Assembly (NCBI GenBank): GCA_016842065.1
Contig: JAEPDS010000029.1
Location: 1-49,753 of the forward strand
Direction of reading: 5' to 3'
Origin: Candidatus Thiodiazotropha sp. 'RUGA'
GTDB taxonomy: Bacteria; Pseudomonadota; Gammaproteobacteria; Chromatiales; Chromatiaceae
DNA: 49,753 bases
The position numbers and the translations under genes are program-made. Positions 26,612 through 35,749 of the stretch are shown one piece after another. Under the pieces are notes generated by a model that searched no databases, had not been told where the DNA came from, and worked only from the letters and a program-made list of their open reading frames with translations. Numbering within the stretch: position 1 is the stretch's first letter; each line of letters opens with the position of its first letter.

Positions 26612-27799
26612 ATGCCGTCTAAGCAAACGCTTCAAGTTGCCGTGCTCACCCTGGCCGCACTGGGGCTTCTGACTGTAATTTTCTACACGCCGATCTGGTG
26701 GGTATCGTTGACAGCGCCAAACTATCCGGCTGAGTCTTTTCCGGACGGTGTGAGAATTCACTTTCATATGAATGGTGTGTTCAACGGTTGTGAAAAGCAG
26801 GAGAAGGCGGAGATCGTCGAAGACGAGGCGTTGGACTGTGTGCATGAGATGGACACAATCAACCACTATGTTGGTATGTATCCGATTGCGGCGGGTGGCC
26901 CTGTTGAGCGTGGCTTCGGTCAGTTTCTGATGGTATTCATGGGTGTCATGCTGTTGGGTTTTATCTGTACCAAACCCAGGGTTCGGGTTGCGATACTGAG
27001 TGGTGGTTTTGCCGTTATCGCAGTCTGGATGGGATTTGCTTTATATGGGGATGGTGGATTCAAGCTCTTGAATACCGGATACATCAGCGCATTGGTGACC
27101 TCACTGGATCAGGAGGCGACTTCTGAGAGCAGTGAACCAGAGATCGTGATTGGTGGTATCGCAGGGGTACTCAAGGACTCTTTGGAGGAGTCGGGTGTGG
27201 AGGTGATCCTGCCGTCTCAGGTGGAAAGGGCGCAACGGGAACAGGCAGATTCGGGCGGTGTCGATAAACTGCATCTCATTGAACAGCTTAAACTGACCTA
27301 TGATATCGATCAGGTGAGATCCGATGAAATGGCGCAGTGGAATGGCAGTGCCTTTCAGGTCATGTCCTGGCACTACGCAAAAAGTCTTGGTCGATATTTT
27401 AATAATCAGGAAGAGATTGTGCCGATGGTGAAAAATCTCGAACTGGCGATTCATGTGGTTTTTGTTGGTTTACTGGGTGCCATGCTGCTGGTGGTGTTCG
27501 GTGCCCGCAAGAATGGCGGACTGTTTTACTGGCTGCTGGTATTGGTGCCGATCGCATTGCCGGTCATTTTCATCATAGATTACTCAGCCTGGCTTTGGTG
27601 GTATGGACATACCCTGAATGACATGGGGGCGTTTTCCGTAAAACCGTTCATGCCTACGGTATTTGGTGACGGCAAGGTTGCGCAGTTTACGACTCACTCC
27701 TATCCCTACAAGGGATTCGGTCTGATGGTGCTGACCTCGTTGGTACTGGCAGCAGCGGCATTGATTCGATTCAAGCAGTTCAAGCAGGAGAAGTCTTAA
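26612..27799 (+). CDS. nosB: NosB, membrane protein of clade II nos clusters
   Basis: 395 residues. One membrane helix (about 9-30) is followed by a periplasmic loop with IHFHMNGVFNGCEK and DEALDCVHEMD, holding two histidines and two cysteines. Further helices lie at about 103-118, 124-142, 295-315, 325-346 and 370-386. The long stretch between 145 and 290 is hydrophilic. The gene's place between cytochromes and nosD, the length and the topology match NosB, which replaces NosR in clade II clusters. Its biochemical role is not settled. Confidence 0.82.
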   Translation: MPSKQTLQVAVLTLAALGLLTVIFYTPIWWVSLTAPNYPAESFPDGVRIHFHMNGVFNGCEKQEKAEIVEDEALDCVHEMDTINHYVGMYPIAAGGPVERGFGQFLMVFMGVMLLGFICTKPRVRVAILSGGFAVIAVWMGFALYGDGGFKLLNTGYISALVTSLDQEATSESSEPEIVIGGIAGVLKDSLEESGVEVILPSQVERAQREQADSGGVDKLHLIEQLKLTYDIDQVRSDEMAQWNGSAFQVMSWHYAKSLGRYFNNQEEIVPMVKNLELAIHVVFVGLLGAMLLVVFGARKNGGLFYWLLVLVPIALPVIFIIDYSAWLWWYGHTLNDMGAFSVKPFMPTVFGDGKVAQFTTHSYPYKGFGLMVLTSLVLAAAALIRFKQFKQEKS

Positions 27800-27843
27800 A
27801 CTGGTTTTACATTGTGAATTGATCGGTTTGCCGCTGGTGATAG

Positions 27844-29286
27844 ATGAATTTACAGTCGAAGATCAATTTTCACAATCAACCGTTAGCGGGTGTTAAATTG
27901 GTTATTGTTTTCGCAGTCTACAGGCAGAGTCTTATATTGGCGGCATTACTGCTGCTCCTGTCTGCAGCTGTGCCTCAGGCTTCTGCATCAACCGAGAACT
28001 ACCCGTCTTTCCAGGACCTGGTCGATGATACCGAAGCTGGCGGTATTCTGATCCCGCCTCCCGGAACCTATGCCGGACCGGTAACCATAAGCGATGCCAT
28101 TACGGTGGATGGGCAGGGTAAGGTCACCATCGATGCCGGCGGTAAAGGTTCAGTCATTGTACTGGATACGGATGGCGCCACGATTAAAAACCTGCGCCTG
28201 ACCAACTCCGGAGAGTCACACAACACAATCGATTCAGGCGTGCAGGTGCGGGGTGACTTCAATGTGATCAAAGACAATGTAATCGATAACTGTCTGTTCG
28301 GTGTCGATCTGCAACAGTCGAAAAACAATATCGTGCGTGCCAACCGGATCTCTTCGAAGCCTTTCGATTTGGGCATCAGGGGGGACGCGATAAGGCTTTG
28401 GTACAGCTTCGATAACAAGATTACAGACAATATCATCCGGGATTCCCGTGATATGGTAGTTTGGTACTCAAGGGATAATCTGATTGCACGTAACGATGCC
28501 CGGGGTGGTCGTTACTCCCTGCATTTCATGTATGCACAATACAACGAAGTCGTTGACAACCACTATGAGAATAACTCAGTTGGTATCTTTGTCATGTACA
28601 GCGATGGGGTGCATTTGAAAAACAACTACATCGCCCATGCCACCGGTGCTACCGGTATGGGTATCGGTTTCAAGGAGACCTCGGATGTGGTGGTGACCGG
28701 TAACCAGGTGCTCTATTGTGCGACAGGACTCTATCTGGATGTCTCTCCCTTTCAGCCCGATACTGTCAACCTTTTTGAAAACAATCTGGTTGCCTACAGT
28801 GGTATTGGGGTGCTTTTCCTCAATGACTGGACCGGCAATACCCTGAAAAACAATCGATTCAAAGGCAACATCACTCAAGTGGCGGTCTCCGGTGGTGGAA
28901 AAACGGCCAACCGGAATATCTGGCAGGGAAACTATTGGGACGACTATGAGGGGTTTGATCAGGATCATGACAAGGTCGGTGACAAGCCCTATGAACTCTT
29001 CAGTTATGCCGATCGAATCTGGATGGATGTACCCTCGGCACGTTTTTTCAAAGGTTCCCCGGTGCTTGAGGTGATGGATTTCCTGGAGCGTCTCGCGCCA
29101 TTCACGCAGCCCAATATGCTGGTGCGTGATAAGCAGCCGATGATGACGGCTGAATGGGTGGAGCAGGTGGATCGTATTTCTGACACTCAACCATCTGATC
29201 CAATTGACTCCGAGGCGGAGATTCAAGCCGATACCCAAAAGACATTTGATGCCTATCGCGCATTGCGTGAGTCGCTCGGGCGTTGA
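27844..29286 (+). CDS. nosD: NosD, periplasmic maturation protein of nitrous-oxide reductase
   Basis: 480 residues: a cytoplasmic lead, a hydrophobic export segment (about 28-48, ending ASAST) and then the right-handed beta-helix of the NosD family with repeated N-I--N/N-V-DN motifs (IKDNVIDNCLFGVDLQQSKN, NQVLYCATGLYLD). NosD acts with the NosFY ABC transporter in building the CuZ cluster. The C-terminal 100 residues, with VPSARFFKGSPVLEVMDFLE, are typical of the family. The stop overlaps an alternative TTG of nosG. Confidence 0.95.
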   Translation: MNLQSKINFHNQPLAGVKLVIVFAVYRQSLILAALLLLLSAAVPQASASTENYPSFQDLVDDTEAGGILIPPPGTYAGPVTISDAITVDGQGKVTIDAGGKGSVIVLDTDGATIKNLRLTNSGESHNTIDSGVQVRGDFNVIKDNVIDNCLFGVDLQQSKNNIVRANRISSKPFDLGIRGDAIRLWYSFDNKITDNIIRDSRDMVVWYSRDNLIARNDARGGRYSLHFMYAQYNEVVDNHYENNSVGIFVMYSDGVHLKNNYIAHATGATGMGIGFKETSDVVVTGNQVLYCATGLYLDVSPFQPDTVNLFENNLVAYSGIGVLFLNDWTGNTLKNNRFKGNITQVAVSGGGKTANRNIWQGNYWDDYEGFDQDHDKVGDKPYELFSYADRIWMDVPSARFFKGSPVLEVMDFLERLAPFTQPNMLVRDKQPMMTAEWVEQVDRISDTQPSDPIDSEAEIQADTQKTFDAYRALRESLGR

Positions 29287-29300
29287 AAGAGAAACATAAC

Positions 29301-30191
29301 ATGAGTGACAAGCAACAACCCGTGAAGAGAAACAAGCGTCCAATGACGCCTAAACGCAAAGAGCAGAGCCGCCGGGAGTTTCTGCGCTCGTCTGTGTTGG
29401 CTGCGGGTATGATTGGTGTCTCGATGTTGGGTTATGTTCCTGTACTGCAGGGGACCTCGTTGCGTCTACGTCCCCCTGGTGCATTGAAGGCGCCAGACGA
29501 TGAGCAGCAGTTCTATGCCTCCTGCATCAAGTGTGGCCAATGTGTTCAGGTCTGTCCGGTGGAGGCGATCAAGCTGGCCGATCTGCTTGACGGGTTCGGT
29601 ATCGGCGTACCCTATATCGATGCCAGGGAGCAGGCGTGTGACTTCTCATGCGACGGTCTACAGTGTGTGTTGGCCTGCCCGACCGGCGCACTGACCCATG
29701 ACCTGGATTATCCCGCCGATACACGTATGGGATTTGCCCGGCTTGCCAGACCCAAGGCCTGTCTGGCGATGCAGGGAAAAGGATTCAAAGGCCAGGCGCG
29801 CGGGGCTGACTACAAGGGATTGCTGCGTTACGAAGAGATCGATCGTTGGAATCCCATCCGGGTATCGGAGCACCCCTATGATCTGGAGATCTGTGATCTG
29901 TGTGTACGTCAATGCCCGATCGAGATACGCATCACCCAATGTGAAGCCGCAGAATCTGAAAAAACGGATCAGCCGGTTGCAAGGGTGGCACAGCAGATGG
30001 GTAATGCCTGCCCACCAGAACACGCCATCACACTTGAACCGTTGGACCAGGGTGATGGTGTGGTGCGTATGAAACCGGTCGTACAGGAAGGGTGTGTCGG
30101 ATGTGGTGTGTGTGAAATGATCTGTCCGGTGGAGAGTGCGGCCATTGTGGTCGACCTGGACAAGAACGCCGATACGGTTAAGGAGTCCTGA
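29301..30191 (+). CDS. nosG: NosG, Tat-exported polyferredoxin
   Basis: 296 residues resembling NapG/MauM ferredoxins. A twin-arginine motif (SRREFL, residues 23-28) precedes a hydrophobic stretch (AAGMIGVSMLGYVPVL). Four cysteine sets for [4Fe-4S] clusters are visible: CIKCGQCVQVCP, the CDFSCDGLQCVLACP block, CDLCVRQCP, and CVGCGVCEMICP. It should carry electrons on the periplasmic side toward NosZ maturation or turnover, together with NosH. ATG 29301 is used. Confidence 0.93.
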   Translation: MSDKQQPVKRNKRPMTPKRKEQSRREFLRSSVLAAGMIGVSMLGYVPVLQGTSLRLRPPGALKAPDDEQQFYASCIKCGQCVQVCPVEAIKLADLLDGFGIGVPYIDAREQACDFSCDGLQCVLACPTGALTHDLDYPADTRMGFARLARPKACLAMQGKGFKGQARGADYKGLLRYEEIDRWNPIRVSEHPYDLEICDLCVRQCPIEIRITQCEAAESEKTDQPVARVAQQMGNACPPEHAITLEPLDQGDGVVRMKPVVQEGCVGCGVCEMICPVESAAIVVDLDKNADTVKES

Positions 30192-30192
30192 G

Positions 30193-31167
30193 ATGAGTTA
30201 TATCAAAGACTCGATCGCCCATCTGATAGGTCAGAAGATTCCACGCCCTTCGAAACAGGAGCAGAGTGCGGAAGTTCAGGCCATCTATGCGGGTAAAAAA
30301 GGAAAACTCTCCAAGGCGGATGTGGAGGCGGTTCGGCATGCACACAAGAGTACCTTTCTCAGTAAATGGCAGAAGCGTCGATGGGCGACCCTGATTCTGG
30401 TCAATCTGTTGTTCGTGGCCTCATTCTATTTCGATGTGCAGTTGGTGGAAGGTGCATTGACCGGTGCGCGTGTGATGGGTTTTCACTTTGCCGATCTGAA
30501 TGCCGCCTTACAGGTGGTATTGGCCTATAAACATATTGTGCTCAATCTGGTGATCGGTATTGTCACGGTGTTTCTGATGTGGCTGCTGCTGGGGGGGAGG
30601 ACATTCTGTTCCTGGGTCTGTCCCTACCACCTGTTGTCAGAGTGGGCCGAATATCTGCATTTATGGCTGGTGAAAAAGAGACTCATCAAGAACCACACCT
30701 TCAACCGTAAGGTGCGCATTGTCTTCTATCTGGTCTTCGCCCTGTTGGCGTTACTTACCGGGTATACCGTGTTTGAGACGATCTCGCCTACCGGTATTCT
30801 GAGTCGCGCATTGATCTACGGACCCGGATTGGCTCTGGTATGGGTTGGGCTACTGTTGTTATTCGAAATATTTTATTCACGCCGTGCCTGGTGTCGCTAC
30901 GTCTGTCCCATCGGTGTGACCTATGGTGCAGTCGGACTGTTGTCCCCGGTGCGGGTCAAATACAACGCTGAGGCCTGCCACCATGAGGGTGACTGCCGTA
31001 AAGTGTGTCTGGTGCCTCATGTCCTGGAGCTGACCATCCGTAGCGGTGCGCGGGATGTCAATCAGGATGTCTCATCCGATTGCACCCGATGCGGAATGTG
31101 TGTCGACGTCTGTCCAACCGACTCCCTGACCTACGAGGTCAAGGGACTCAGCAAGATGTTGAAATGA
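30193..31167 (+). CDS. nosH: NosH, membrane ferredoxin of NapH type
   Basis: 324 residues starting directly after nosG, with AAGGAG as ribosome site. Membrane helices lie at about 63-82, 115-134, 180-200 and 215-235. The NapH-type motifs C139-SWVCP and CRYVCP on the cytoplasmic side are intact. Two C-terminal [4Fe-4S] clusters are indicated by CHHEGDCRKVC and CTRCGMCVDVCP. It is thought to take electrons from quinol and pass them to NosG. It is co-transcribed with nosG and nosF (4 bases apart from nosF). Confidence 0.93.
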   Translation: MSYIKDSIAHLIGQKIPRPSKQEQSAEVQAIYAGKKGKLSKADVEAVRHAHKSTFLSKWQKRRWATLILVNLLFVASFYFDVQLVEGALTGARVMGFHFADLNAALQVVLAYKHIVLNLVIGIVTVFLMWLLLGGRTFCSWVCPYHLLSEWAEYLHLWLVKKRLIKNHTFNRKVRIVFYLVFALLALLTGYTVFETISPTGILSRALIYGPGLALVWVGLLLLFEIFYSRRAWCRYVCPIGVTYGAVGLLSPVRVKYNAEACHHEGDCRKVCLVPHVLELTIRSGARDVNQDVSSDCTRCGMCVDVCPTDSLTYEVKGLSKMLK

Positions 31168-31171
31168 ACCT

Positions 31172-32056
31172 ATGATTCAATTTGAAAACATCGTCAAGAA
31201 TTTTCGCCGGCATCAGGTACTGAAGGGTATCAACCTGAGCATAGAGCGTGGTCAGCGAGTTGCGCTGGTGGGTTCCAACGGAGCAGGAAAAACCACTCTG
31301 ATACGTTGTCTGCTGGGTGAATACACCTGTCAAGGCAGAGTACTGGTGGATGCCAAGGACCCGAGAGTTTATCGTCGCGAAGTGCTCTCCAAGGTCGGTT
31401 TCGTGCCGCAATTACCGCCGCCACTGCGGATGCCCGTCGGACAACTGATCCGCTTTGCCGCCAGTTTGTGTGATTCCAATCCGCAACGCATGGTCAGCGT
31501 TGCGGAGGAGTTGGGCTTTGATGCGCAACATTTTCACAAGCAGCCGTTCGTCAAACTCTCCGGCGGTCAGAAACAGAAGTTGTTGATTGCCATTGCTCTG
31601 GGCCGGGAGAGCGAGCTGTTGGTGATGGACGAACCCGCAGCCAATCTCGATCCGCAGGCGCGGCACATCTTTTTCAAGTTGCTTGCAGCTAAAAAGGATC
31701 ACGCTGCGATGTTGATTTCAAGTCACCGACTCGATGAAGTGGCTGCATTGGTGAATCGGGTCATTGAGATGGATCAGGGAGAGATCGTGCTGGATGACAA
31801 GGTGGCCGACCTGGTGGATCTCTCATCCCGTCTCTACTGTCGGATTCGTCTGATCCAGGCGGAAGAAGCGTTTGCAAAGGCGATCGGTGAGTGGGGCTTC
31901 AGTGCCTCTGAAAACGGTGAGGTTTGGGATGGCTACATCGCCGGTCCCGATCGTTTGCGATTTCTTGGTCTGCTCTCCCGTTATGCCGCTTTGTTATCCG
32001 CGATGGAGATCAGTGAGGTTGAGCAGCAGCGGGAGGCTTCAATCAATGTGGTTTAG
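31172..32056 (+). CDS. nosF: NosF, ABC transporter ATPase for NosZ maturation
   Basis: 294 residues. Walker A GSNGAGKT at 34-41, ABC signature LSGGQ at 129-133, Walker B LLVMDEP at 149-155 and the switch histidine in SSHRLDE are all intact. NosF pairs with NosY and works with NosD to supply a sulfur species or copper handling for CuZ assembly. The gene overlaps nosL by 11 bases, indicating coupled translation. Confidence 0.95.
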   Translation: MIQFENIVKNFRRHQVLKGINLSIERGQRVALVGSNGAGKTTLIRCLLGEYTCQGRVLVDAKDPRVYRREVLSKVGFVPQLPPPLRMPVGQLIRFAASLCDSNPQRMVSVAEELGFDAQHFHKQPFVKLSGGQKQKLLIAIALGRESELLVMDEPAANLDPQARHIFFKLLAAKKDHAAMLISSHRLDEVAALVNRVIEMDQGEIVLDDKVADLVDLSSRLYCRIRLIQAEEAFAKAIGEWGFSASENGEVWDGYIAGPDRLRFLGLLSRYAALLSAMEISEVEQQREASINVV

Positions 32057-32591
32057 AGGCTATAGGCCGGTTGGAATCTTTCTCTCTCTGGCTATGCTGG
32101 TGGCCTGTACCGGGGACACCGGCACTGGCCCCAAAGAGGTCAAGTGGGACAGGGATGCCTGTGAGCGGTGCCGGATGGTTGTAAGCGATCGCTATCACGC
32201 GGCCCAGATTCGTTATTTCCCACCCGACAAGAAACGTTCTGAGGTGGCGATGTTCGATGATATCGGTTGTGCCACCCTGTGGCTCGCCAAGCAGCCCTGG
32301 GAAGATGATCCGAATACCGAGATCTGGGTGACCGACCATCGAAGCGGAGATTGGATCGATGCTACCAAAGCCACTTATGTAACAGGCAATCTCACACCGA
32401 TGGAGTTTGGCCTTGGGGCTCAATTGGAGAGTGCACCTGGTGGGCTCAACTTCGAGCAGGCAAAGCGGTATATCCTCAAGGTGGAAAAGCGTTTCGATCA
32501 CCATGGAGTGCACCTGATGGAGCGTCTGAAACAACAGGCACAGCGCAGGCAGGGCGCAACAGAACAAGCAACGACTGGGGCAGTCGACTGA
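32046..32591 (+). CDS. nosL: NosL, copper chaperone lipoprotein
   Basis: 181 residues, outer-membrane or inner-membrane lipoprotein: lipobox LVAC with C21. The copper-binding C39-ER-C42-R-M44 motif of the NosL family is present, followed by MFDDIGCATLWLAKQP and WVTDH, family-typical. NosL supplies Cu(I) for NosZ. The start at ATG 32046 lies inside nosF and gives a proper lipoprotein signal peptide. The tail is rich in Gln, Arg and Ala and probably unstructured. Confidence 0.93.
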   Translation: MWFRGYRPVGIFLSLAMLVACTGDTGTGPKEVKWDRDACERCRMVVSDRYHAAQIRYFPPDKKRSEVAMFDDIGCATLWLAKQPWEDDPNTEIWVTDHRSGDWIDATKATYVTGNLTPMEFGLGAQLESAPGGLNFEQAKRYILKVEKRFDHHGVHLMERLKQQAQRRQGATEQATTGAVD

Positions 32592-32607
32592 ACAGGAAAA
32601 CTATCCT

Positions 32608-33435
32608 ATGCGATACCTTTGGCTGGCAGCATACACCGATATCATAGAGTCACTGCGGGCACGCTGGTTTATGGTTTATGCCATGGTGTTCGGCGGCCTG
32701 GTGGTGATTCTGTTTGCATTCGGTCTGGCGGAATCCCGAATCATGGGCTTTACCGGTCTCTCCCGTCTGTTGATCACCTACATTCAGCTCTCGATGGCGA
32801 TACTGCCGATTTTTGTTTTGATCACCACAGTACGCTCGGTGGCCGGTGATCGGGAGGCTGGGGTTTTCGAGTACCTGCTCTCCCTGCCGATTACCCTGGG
32901 GGCCTGGTTTTGGGGAAGGGTGTTTGGGCGCTTTTTCGTGGTCTTCCTGCCGGTGTTCGTAGCGATGCTGGGCGCCACTGCCTGGGGTCTGCTCAAAGGT
33001 GTCTCGGTACCCTGGCATCTGTTGCTCTACTATACCGGTCTGCTGATGGCTCTGGCCTGGTGCTTTCTCGGCATCGGTATGTTGATCTCCACCCTGGCGC
33101 GCAGTGCCGACGTGGCCCAGGGAGCGGCCTTTGTTGTCTGGCTGACCCTATTACTGTTTCTGGATCTGATTCTGCTGGGAGTCTTGATCCAGGAGCAGTT
33201 ACCACCGGAAACCGCAGTCGGTATTGCTCTGGCAAATCCAATGCAGGTTTTTCGCACCGCGACGATGATGTTGTTTGATCCACAGTTGGTGCTGCTCGGC
33301 CCCACAGCCTATGTGATTCTGGACAGTTTCGGGCAGGCCGGTTATATCGCCTATGCCATGCTCTACCCGATAGCCCTGGGAACCATCTGCGCCGGCCTGG
33401 GATACCAATATTTCAAACGCAGTGATCTGCCTTAG
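32608..33435 (+). CDS. nosY: NosY, ABC transporter permease for NosZ maturation
   Basis: 275 residues with six membrane segments in the ABC-2 permease pattern: about 22-42, 57-77, 104-126, 138-160, 168-190 and 240-262. The loop VRSVAGDREAGVFEYLLSLP is the conserved contact to the ATPase. It forms the transporter NosDFY with nosF and nosD. It is 16 bases downstream of nosL. Confidence 0.94.
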   Translation: MRYLWLAAYTDIIESLRARWFMVYAMVFGGLVVILFAFGLAESRIMGFTGLSRLLITYIQLSMAILPIFVLITTVRSVAGDREAGVFEYLLSLPITLGAWFWGRVFGRFFVVFLPVFVAMLGATAWGLLKGVSVPWHLLLYYTGLLMALAWCFLGIGMLISTLARSADVAQGAAFVVWLTLLLFLDLILLGVLIQEQLPPETAVGIALANPMQVFRTATMMLFDPQLVLLGPTAYVILDSFGQAGYIAYAMLYPIALGTICAGLGYQYFKRSDLP

Positions 33436-33478
33436 AGCATGAGTTGGTTCAGACGCTGAGATGACAGGTGAGTGCACA

Positions 33479-33988
33479 ATGGCAGTAGTGAATAAGGGGC
33501 AACACCAATGGTGGATCCTGGCTGGTCTGTTGATGGTTGCAGTGTCCGCTGTGGCGATCTACAAAGCACAGCCAATTCTGTTTCCTGAAGTGACTCGCTC
33601 AGGGCAACTCGATCCCGACTGCGATCTTCGCGCAGGTCCCTGTATCTCCCAACTGAATGATAGTGTGCGTGTCAGCTTTGCCATCGAGCCAAGGGAGATT
33701 CCACTGGTGAAGCCACTGCAACTGCAAGTCTCACTGCAAGGTTTACAGGCTGATAAGGTTCAGGTCGATTTCAACGGTGTGGATATGAATATGGGCTTCA
33801 ACCGAGTGACCTTGAATGACAGCGGCGCTGGTGATTTCAAGGGGGACGGCATGTTGCCGGTGTGTGTTTGGGATGCGATGGAGTGGGAAGCGAAGGTGCT
33901 GATAACAAACGAGCAGGGGTTGATCTCGATGCCCTATCGCTTCATTACGGTCAGGCCGGGGATTCCGCTGCCTGGGAGTGAGGATTAG
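33479..33988 (+). CDS. YtkA/FixH-like periplasmic protein at the end of the nos operon
   Basis: 169 residues with an N-terminal membrane anchor (WWILAGLLMVAVSAVAIY). A beta-sandwich domain with features of the YtkA/FixH group follows: SVRVSFAIEP, VQVDFNGVDMNMGFNRVTL, then GDGMLPVCVWDAMEWEAKV. The methionines in DMNMG and the histidine-free core hint at Cu(I) handling, but this is inference. Two cysteines occur near the start of the mature part (DCDLRAGPC). The ATG at 33479 is preceded by GGTGAG. The TAG stop lies in a copy of the GTTAACAGGCCCTAG repeat. Confidence 0.68.
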   Translation: MAVVNKGQHQWWILAGLLMVAVSAVAIYKAQPILFPEVTRSGQLDPDCDLRAGPCISQLNDSVRVSFAIEPREIPLVKPLQLQVSLQGLQADKVQVDFNGVDMNMGFNRVTLNDSGAGDFKGDGMLPVCVWDAMEWEAKVLITNEQGLISMPYRFITVRPGIPLPGSED

Positions 33989-34004
33989 TGTTAACAGGCC
34001 CTAG
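33982..34004 (+). repeat. Dispersed repeat copy at the convergent 3' ends
   Basis: GGATTAGTGTTAACAG plus GCCCTAG matches 301-323 at all but one or two positions. It covers the stop codon of the YtkA-like gene and abuts that of the convergent cytochrome gene. Confidence 0.75.
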
Positions 34005-34676
34005 TTAATCATCCAGAATCGAGAGATAGGCGAACATGTCGGTCAGTTCCTGGTCTGTGAATTCCGCCAGTAACTCATCATCGGGAGCCTCTTCATCATG
34101 GATGCGGATGCCGTCTCGGTATTTCTTGACCTGGCGCCAAAGGTAGCTGGTGTATTGTCCTGCCAACATCGGTACGGCTTTTTCCATATTGCCCATGCCA
34201 TCGCGCCCATGGCAGGATGCGCACTCTTTGCGGTACTGCTTCTTACCTTTCTCTATGTCACCTGGTGCACGGGGAATCTGCATCAGACGTTTTGAGGCCA
34301 ACAGACGTTCGTAGGCATTGAAATCCTCCGCGGTTTCATCCACCGGAGGGAGTTTGGTTTGCAACACGATCTGTGAGAGGAAATGGGAGATGTCCCGTAT
34401 ATCCTCATCCGGCATCTGGCGGTGATCGACATACTCCACCATGGCGATATTGGGGCGCAGTCGATCACGAAAAAGATGCAGTTGCTTGGCAAGGAAAGCG
34501 CTCGGCATGCCGGCAAGCCTGGGGTATTCACCCTCTTTACCACCCTGACCAAATTCACCATGGCAACCGGCACAGACCTCATTGATCTCCTCACCGTTTT
34601 CCAGATCGACGGAGAAGCAGGGTACTGGCAGCAATACCATTGCAAGAATCAATTGCTTGGTAAATTGTATAGTCAT
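34005..34676 (-). CDS. Diheme cytochrome c
   Basis: 223 residues with a signal peptide (hydrophobic 9-22). Heme sites are C35-AG-C38-H39 and C152-AS-C155-H156, each within a cytochrome c fold. It resembles the nos-cluster diheme protein in layout but lacks its lipobox. It lies on the opposite strand and its promoter region holds a perfect FNR-type box, so it is probably induced with the denitrification genes. It may be an extra electron donor to NosZ or to a nitrite or oxygen reductase. Confidence 0.88.
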   Translation of the reverse strand: MTIQFTKQLILAMVLLPVPCFSVDLENGEEINEVCAGCHGEFGQGGKEGEYPRLAGMPSAFLAKQLHLFRDRLRPNIAMVEYVDHRQMPDEDIRDISHFLSQIVLQTKLPPVDETAEDFNAYERLLASKRLMQIPRAPGDIEKGKKQYRKECASCHGRDGMGNMEKAVPMLAGQYTSYLWRQVKKYRDGIRIHDEEAPDDELLAEFTDQELTDMFAYLSILDD

Positions 34677-35152
34677 TTTCTCTCAGAAAAGTCAGGGCTG
34701 ATTCAAAACCACCACATGCAGAGAATCTTGGCATGTTTGTTAGCGAAAGGTTTGATATCAATCAAGTCGGGAAAAGTGGATCCGATCAGACGTTGATTAT
34801 AGCCTCAGCTCCATCCCGTTGCCGTAGGGATGAATCTCTTTCATGCGGAAGCTATTGGTTCAGTTTTCACTTGCATGTAAAAGTAACCGGTTAGAGCGCT
34901 TAACACCAGAACAACTGGTGTTGATCTGGAGGATGCTGTGCCAATCAATCAGGGGTAAGACGAAGCAGAGTATAACCAGAGGGAAGGCTGGTTGGACCCT
35001 AAGTCTATCGACACTGCTGGTGAGTGGATATTTGGTGGTTCTCTCATCATGAAGATCTGACGTTAGCGTGATCTCAATCAAAAACGGCAATCCGTCTTAA
35101 ACAAGCGTTGAAGGATAACAACCACCTGTGGATCATCGGCAATCAAGGACGA
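34677..35152. other. Intergenic region with FNR-type boxes
   Basis: 476 bases holding the box at 34752-34765 and a poorer one at 35068-35081 (GTGATCTCAATCAA). An open frame at 34843-35052 has no ribosome site, and I do not accept it as a gene. The rest shows nothing. Confidence 0.5.
34752..34765. promoter_or_regulatory. FNR/DNR-type box of the convergent cytochrome gene
   Basis: TTGATATCAATCAA, a perfect match and identical to the box at 20384. It is centred about 82 bases upstream of the cytochrome ATG at 34676. Confidence 0.7.
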
Positions 35153-35749
35153 TCAAAATGATTTGCCTGCCATGTCGCCCCAAATTTCCTGTAAGCGTTG
35201 ATCGCGTTGACAATTCCAACGGTAAAGCTTGTACCTGACTGGATTATTCTTGTAGAAATCCTGATGATAACTTTCAGCGCCCTGTATGGGGTAGAAGGTC
35301 GATTGGTCGAGGATTTTTGTCGCAACCATTTGGTCGGGAAAGCGGTTTTCCACAGCCCTTTTGGTCTGCTCAGCGATCTCACGCTCTTGTTCATTCGCCA
35401 CAAAGATAGCGCTTAAGTAGCTGTGGCCTTTATCGCAGAATTGCCCTCTGTCGTCAAAAGGATCGATATTCAGCCAGTAGTGGTCGATCAACTGTTGAAA
35501 GCTGATCTGGTCAGGGTCGTAGGTGATTTCAATCGCTTCGTAGTGGCCCTCATGATTGCCGTTGTAGGTTGGGTTTTTCAACGTGCCGCCGGTAAATCCC
35601 GAGATCACATCGGTGACACCCTCAAGCTTTTCAAAATCGGACTCCATGCACCAGAAGCAGCCACCGGCCAGAGTGGCCTTGGCTGCGGAGAGATTCATGG
35701 AGAAGCCCAACAGAATGAGTGCCAGCGAAATCGGAATTTTGTATTTCAC
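35153..35749 (-). CDS. msrA: Periplasmic peptide-methionine (S)-S-oxide reductase
   Basis: 198 residues. The signal peptide (MKYKIPISLALILLGFSMN, cleavage near LSAA) sends this copy to the periplasm, unlike cytosolic MsrA. The catalytic motif GGC31FWC34 is intact, followed by FTGGTLKNPTYNGN, GHYEAIEITYDP and the YHQDF segment. It reduces S-oxidised methionines in exported proteins, useful where methionine-rich copper proteins are exposed to oxidants. The recycling thioredoxin-like partner may be the CPFC protein encoded nearby. Confidence 0.93.
   Translation of the reverse strand: MKYKIPISLALILLGFSMNLSAAKATLAGGCFWCMESDFEKLEGVTDVISGFTGGTLKNPTYNGNHEGHYEAIEITYDPDQISFQQLIDHYWLNIDPFDDRGQFCDKGHSYLSAIFVANEQEREIAEQTKRAVENRFPDQMVATKILDQSTFYPIQGAESYHQDFYKNNPVRYKLYRWNCQRDQRLQEIWGDMAGKSF

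Noticed and set aside
34843-35052. 69-residue plus-strand frame
   Set aside because: No ribosome site and composition typical of chance frames.
35068-35081. Fifth FNR-type box (GTGATCTCAATCAA)
   Set aside because: One mismatch in the conserved half and no gene start at suitable distance on either strand.
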